A stretch of 34,787 bases of DNA, from assembly GCA_013299105.1 (NCBI GenBank), contig JAAFJY010000048.1, positions 1-34,787 on the forward strand. The letters run 5' to 3'. The translations under genes and the position numbers were made by a program. Below, in pieces: positions 33,296 to 34,787 of this stretch. The stretch comes from Chitinophagales bacterium. GTDB taxonomy: Bacteria; Bacteroidota; Bacteroidia; Chitinophagales; Saprospiraceae. Under the pieces are notes generated by a model. That model ran no database searches. It saw only the letters and a list, made by a program, of their open reading frames with translations, and was not told the origin of the DNA. Position 1 is the first letter of the stretch. Every line of letters begins with the position of its first letter.

Positions 33296-34787
33296 TCACC
33301 TTATTGTCCCAATTTTATCAATATTGATAAGTTTATAAATAGGCACAACACTTTCAAAAGCGTTAGAGTATCGTATTTTATTAGGAAATTCATCTGCTTC
33401 TTTGATCTCATTTAGTTTATTTTGAAACTCCTCTACAGTTTGTACTTTAAATAGAATCTTGACTTTTTCAAAGTGTCTTAGTGATACAAGTCTGTTAAAT
33501 AATTCAAATTTTCTTTCATAATTATTAATATATATATACGTTATGGGAAACCATCTCAACTTGTCCAAGACAGAAACATAATGGCAAAGTAAATCCGCAT
33601 TTATTAATTCATCTTTATTTACTTTATCTGGGAGTCGTTTCATTATTAAATCTGCCATTGGACTAATAAAGTTCTTTGAGAATGTTTCCTTATAGTATTT
33701 ATCAAATATTTCAGTATAATTATAAAGTGCGTCAAATCTTTGAGGCTCAATTTTATAACTATAGTCATCCTTAAATAAATACCCTGAATAAAAAATTTCT
33801 TCAAGGAATTTATACTTTTCGGTTTTCAAGCCCATTGCAATAGTGTATAAAAAAATTTCATGTATAAAAAACCTAAAATTTTCAAACTCATTTTTCGTCC
33901 AACTACTCCTATTGTCTTGAGGGGCTTCAAGAATTGGCAATTTTTCAAAAAATCTTATGAAAATATCAATATCAAACTCAAGGTCGCTTTTGAAAAGCTT
34001 GTCAAGAAAAATTATATAATCGTTGCGAAGAGGTGTGTACGAATTGATATTGTCATAAATGGCTTTGCCAACTAAATTCACATCCCTTACTCCTGTGAGA
34101 TCAACAGAGTAGTCCTTCATATTATCTATAAATTCATCTAAGAATTCTTTGAGAATTGAATTTATCCGTTTCGGAAATTTTGCAATTTGGTTGTCAAAGC
34201 TCCGTATTATACTCGAAGTTTTATATTTCATTGGTGTTTGTTCAAAAATATAACTAGGGGCCTTACCAAGGTTAGGCTTACTATATGCAGGTCTTTGATG
34301 TATATTCCTTAACAAAGTTTCGTACTTTTCCTCAAAATTTTCTTCCTCTGAAAAATCTATATAAATTCTACTTTCTAGAAATGCTGGAATATAAGCACTA
34401 CCATCCTCATCTTTTTCAGCAACAATAGGAATAAATTTTTCTTGTGAAACATCCCCATAGATTTTAGGGCTTATTATTTGTGTTTCTGTTCCTACTCCAC
34501 CAGATCTTTGGTCTGCTTTTTCCGAATACTTTTTATCTAGGATAATAAGAACTTTTTGAATATCGGCGGATTTCACCATCGTCTCCATAAAGTTGAACTT
34601 ATCTTGACCTTCTTTCAAGTCCCATTTATCAATCACAACATCAACTCCATCTGAAACTAACCTGAAGTACTCCCCATCCGTTGGACAAAAAAAGAGGTTG
34701 TATATATGAAAAAATGACGTTAAAAAACAATAATGTAACGTGATGAATAGGCCTATTTCCCAAGTGCTGGGAACAACTTCTTCAAAG
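33296..34787 (-). CDS. SEFIR/TIR-domain protein, N-terminus missing or beyond the window
   Basis: The minus-strand frame is open from the right edge to the stop at 33296, with no ATG upstream of residue Val at 34636 (GTG) other than an internal one. The first recognisable block, from about 34663, is LVSDGVDVVIDKWDLKEGQD, then ADIQKVLIILDKKYSEKAD, GGVGTETQIISPKIYG and KFIPIVAEKDEDGSAYIPAF. This is the back half of a SEFIR/TIR signalling domain. The remaining about 330 residues are an Asn/Lys/Tyr-rich helical region that I do not recognise. The expected opening strand (FISYS-type) is not visible; upstream codons are hydrophobic (ITLHYCFLTSFFHIYNLFF). AT-rich accessory gene. SEFIR/TIR domains in bacteria are found in defence proteins, but no partner gene is visible here. 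Confidence 0.78.
   Translation of the reverse strand, partial: FEEVVPSTWEIGLFITLHYCFLTSFFHIYNLFFCPTDGEYFRLVSDGVDVVIDKWDLKEGQDKFNFMETMVKSADIQKVLIILDKKYSEKADQRSGGVGTETQIISPKIYGDVSQEKFIPIVAEKDEDGSAYIPAFLESRIYIDFSEEENFEEKYETLLRNIHQRPAYSKPNLGKAPSYIFEQTPMKYKTSSIIRSFDNQIAKFPKRINSILKEFLDEFIDNMKDYSVDLTGVRDVNLVGKAIYDNINSYTPLRNDYIIFLDKLFKSDLEFDIDIFIRFFEKLPILEAPQDNRSSWTKNEFENFRFFIHEIFLYTIAMGLKTEKYKFLEEIFYSGYLFKDDYSYKIEPQRFDALYNYTEIFDKYYKETFSKNFISPMADLIMKRLPDKVNKDELINADLLCHYVSVLDKLRWFPITYIYINNYERKFELFNRLVSLRHFEKVKILFKVQTVEEFQNKLNEIKEADEFPNKIRYSNAFESVVPIYKLINIDKIGTIR

Overview
The window looks like a chromosome segment from a gliding Bacteroidota bacterium, most likely Saprospiria (Haliscomenobacter/Lewinella-like). 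I judge this from a GldH-type gliding lipoprotein, a type IX secretion (T9SS) C-terminal sorting domain, CarboxypepD-reg/TonB-receptor-type outer-membrane proteins, TAnnTTTG-type -7 promoter elements and the general lack of strong Shine-Dalgarno sites. The species call is inference. Housekeeping genes have moderate GC. Several blocks (about 7.6-12.1 kb, 25.3-27.2 kb and 33.3-34.8 kb) are visibly AT-richer and look accessory.

Layout: 1-2659 (minus) is the N-terminal part of a very large secreted adhesin-like protein with a DUF11 domain and nearly identical 171-residue repeats that run off the left edge. 3174-6863 is metH (B12-dependent methionine synthase). A 144-bp MITE-like element lies at 6992-7135, followed by a T9SS-exported protein split by a frameshift (7671-9637) and a pnuC-nadR nicotinamide riboside salvage pair (9906-11538). 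At 11.9-12.7 kb are remnants of an IS5-type and an IS630-type transposase abutting each other. 12796-14872 (minus) is a tightly coupled amidohydrolase - Rieske ferredoxin - NeuD/PglD-like acyltransferase operon. 15046-18601 (plus) carries a sugar-phosphate nucleotidyltransferase, a TlpA-like thioredoxin, grpE and dnaJ, closed by a strong terminator. gldH, exodeoxyribonuclease III and an O-methyltransferase follow.

21243-25144 holds an outer-membrane group: a solo secreted copy of a receptor N-terminal domain, the full-length TonB-receptor-like protein it was apparently duplicated from, and a small beta-barrel protein. 25319-27196 (minus) is a three-gene AT-rich operon headed by a TIGR04255-like protein, with a textbook Bacteroidota promoter and two unrecognised partners. 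It is the best candidate in the window for an undescribed system. Then come a secreted hypothetical protein, a DinB-like protein, a second copy of the MITE, a decayed TonB-C-terminal-like gene, a VOC-TfoX pair, an AraC regulator, a retropepsin-like protein whose two D[ST]G motifs both read H[TS]G, and, at the right edge, a SEFIR/TIR-domain protein whose N-terminus is missing or lies outside the window.

No rRNA, tRNA or CRISPR array was seen. Intergenic regions carry a repeated 10-mer (GAGCTAAAAT, seven copies) that also forms an end of the MITE and lies upstream of the IS5-type fragment, suggesting linked mobile-element biology.
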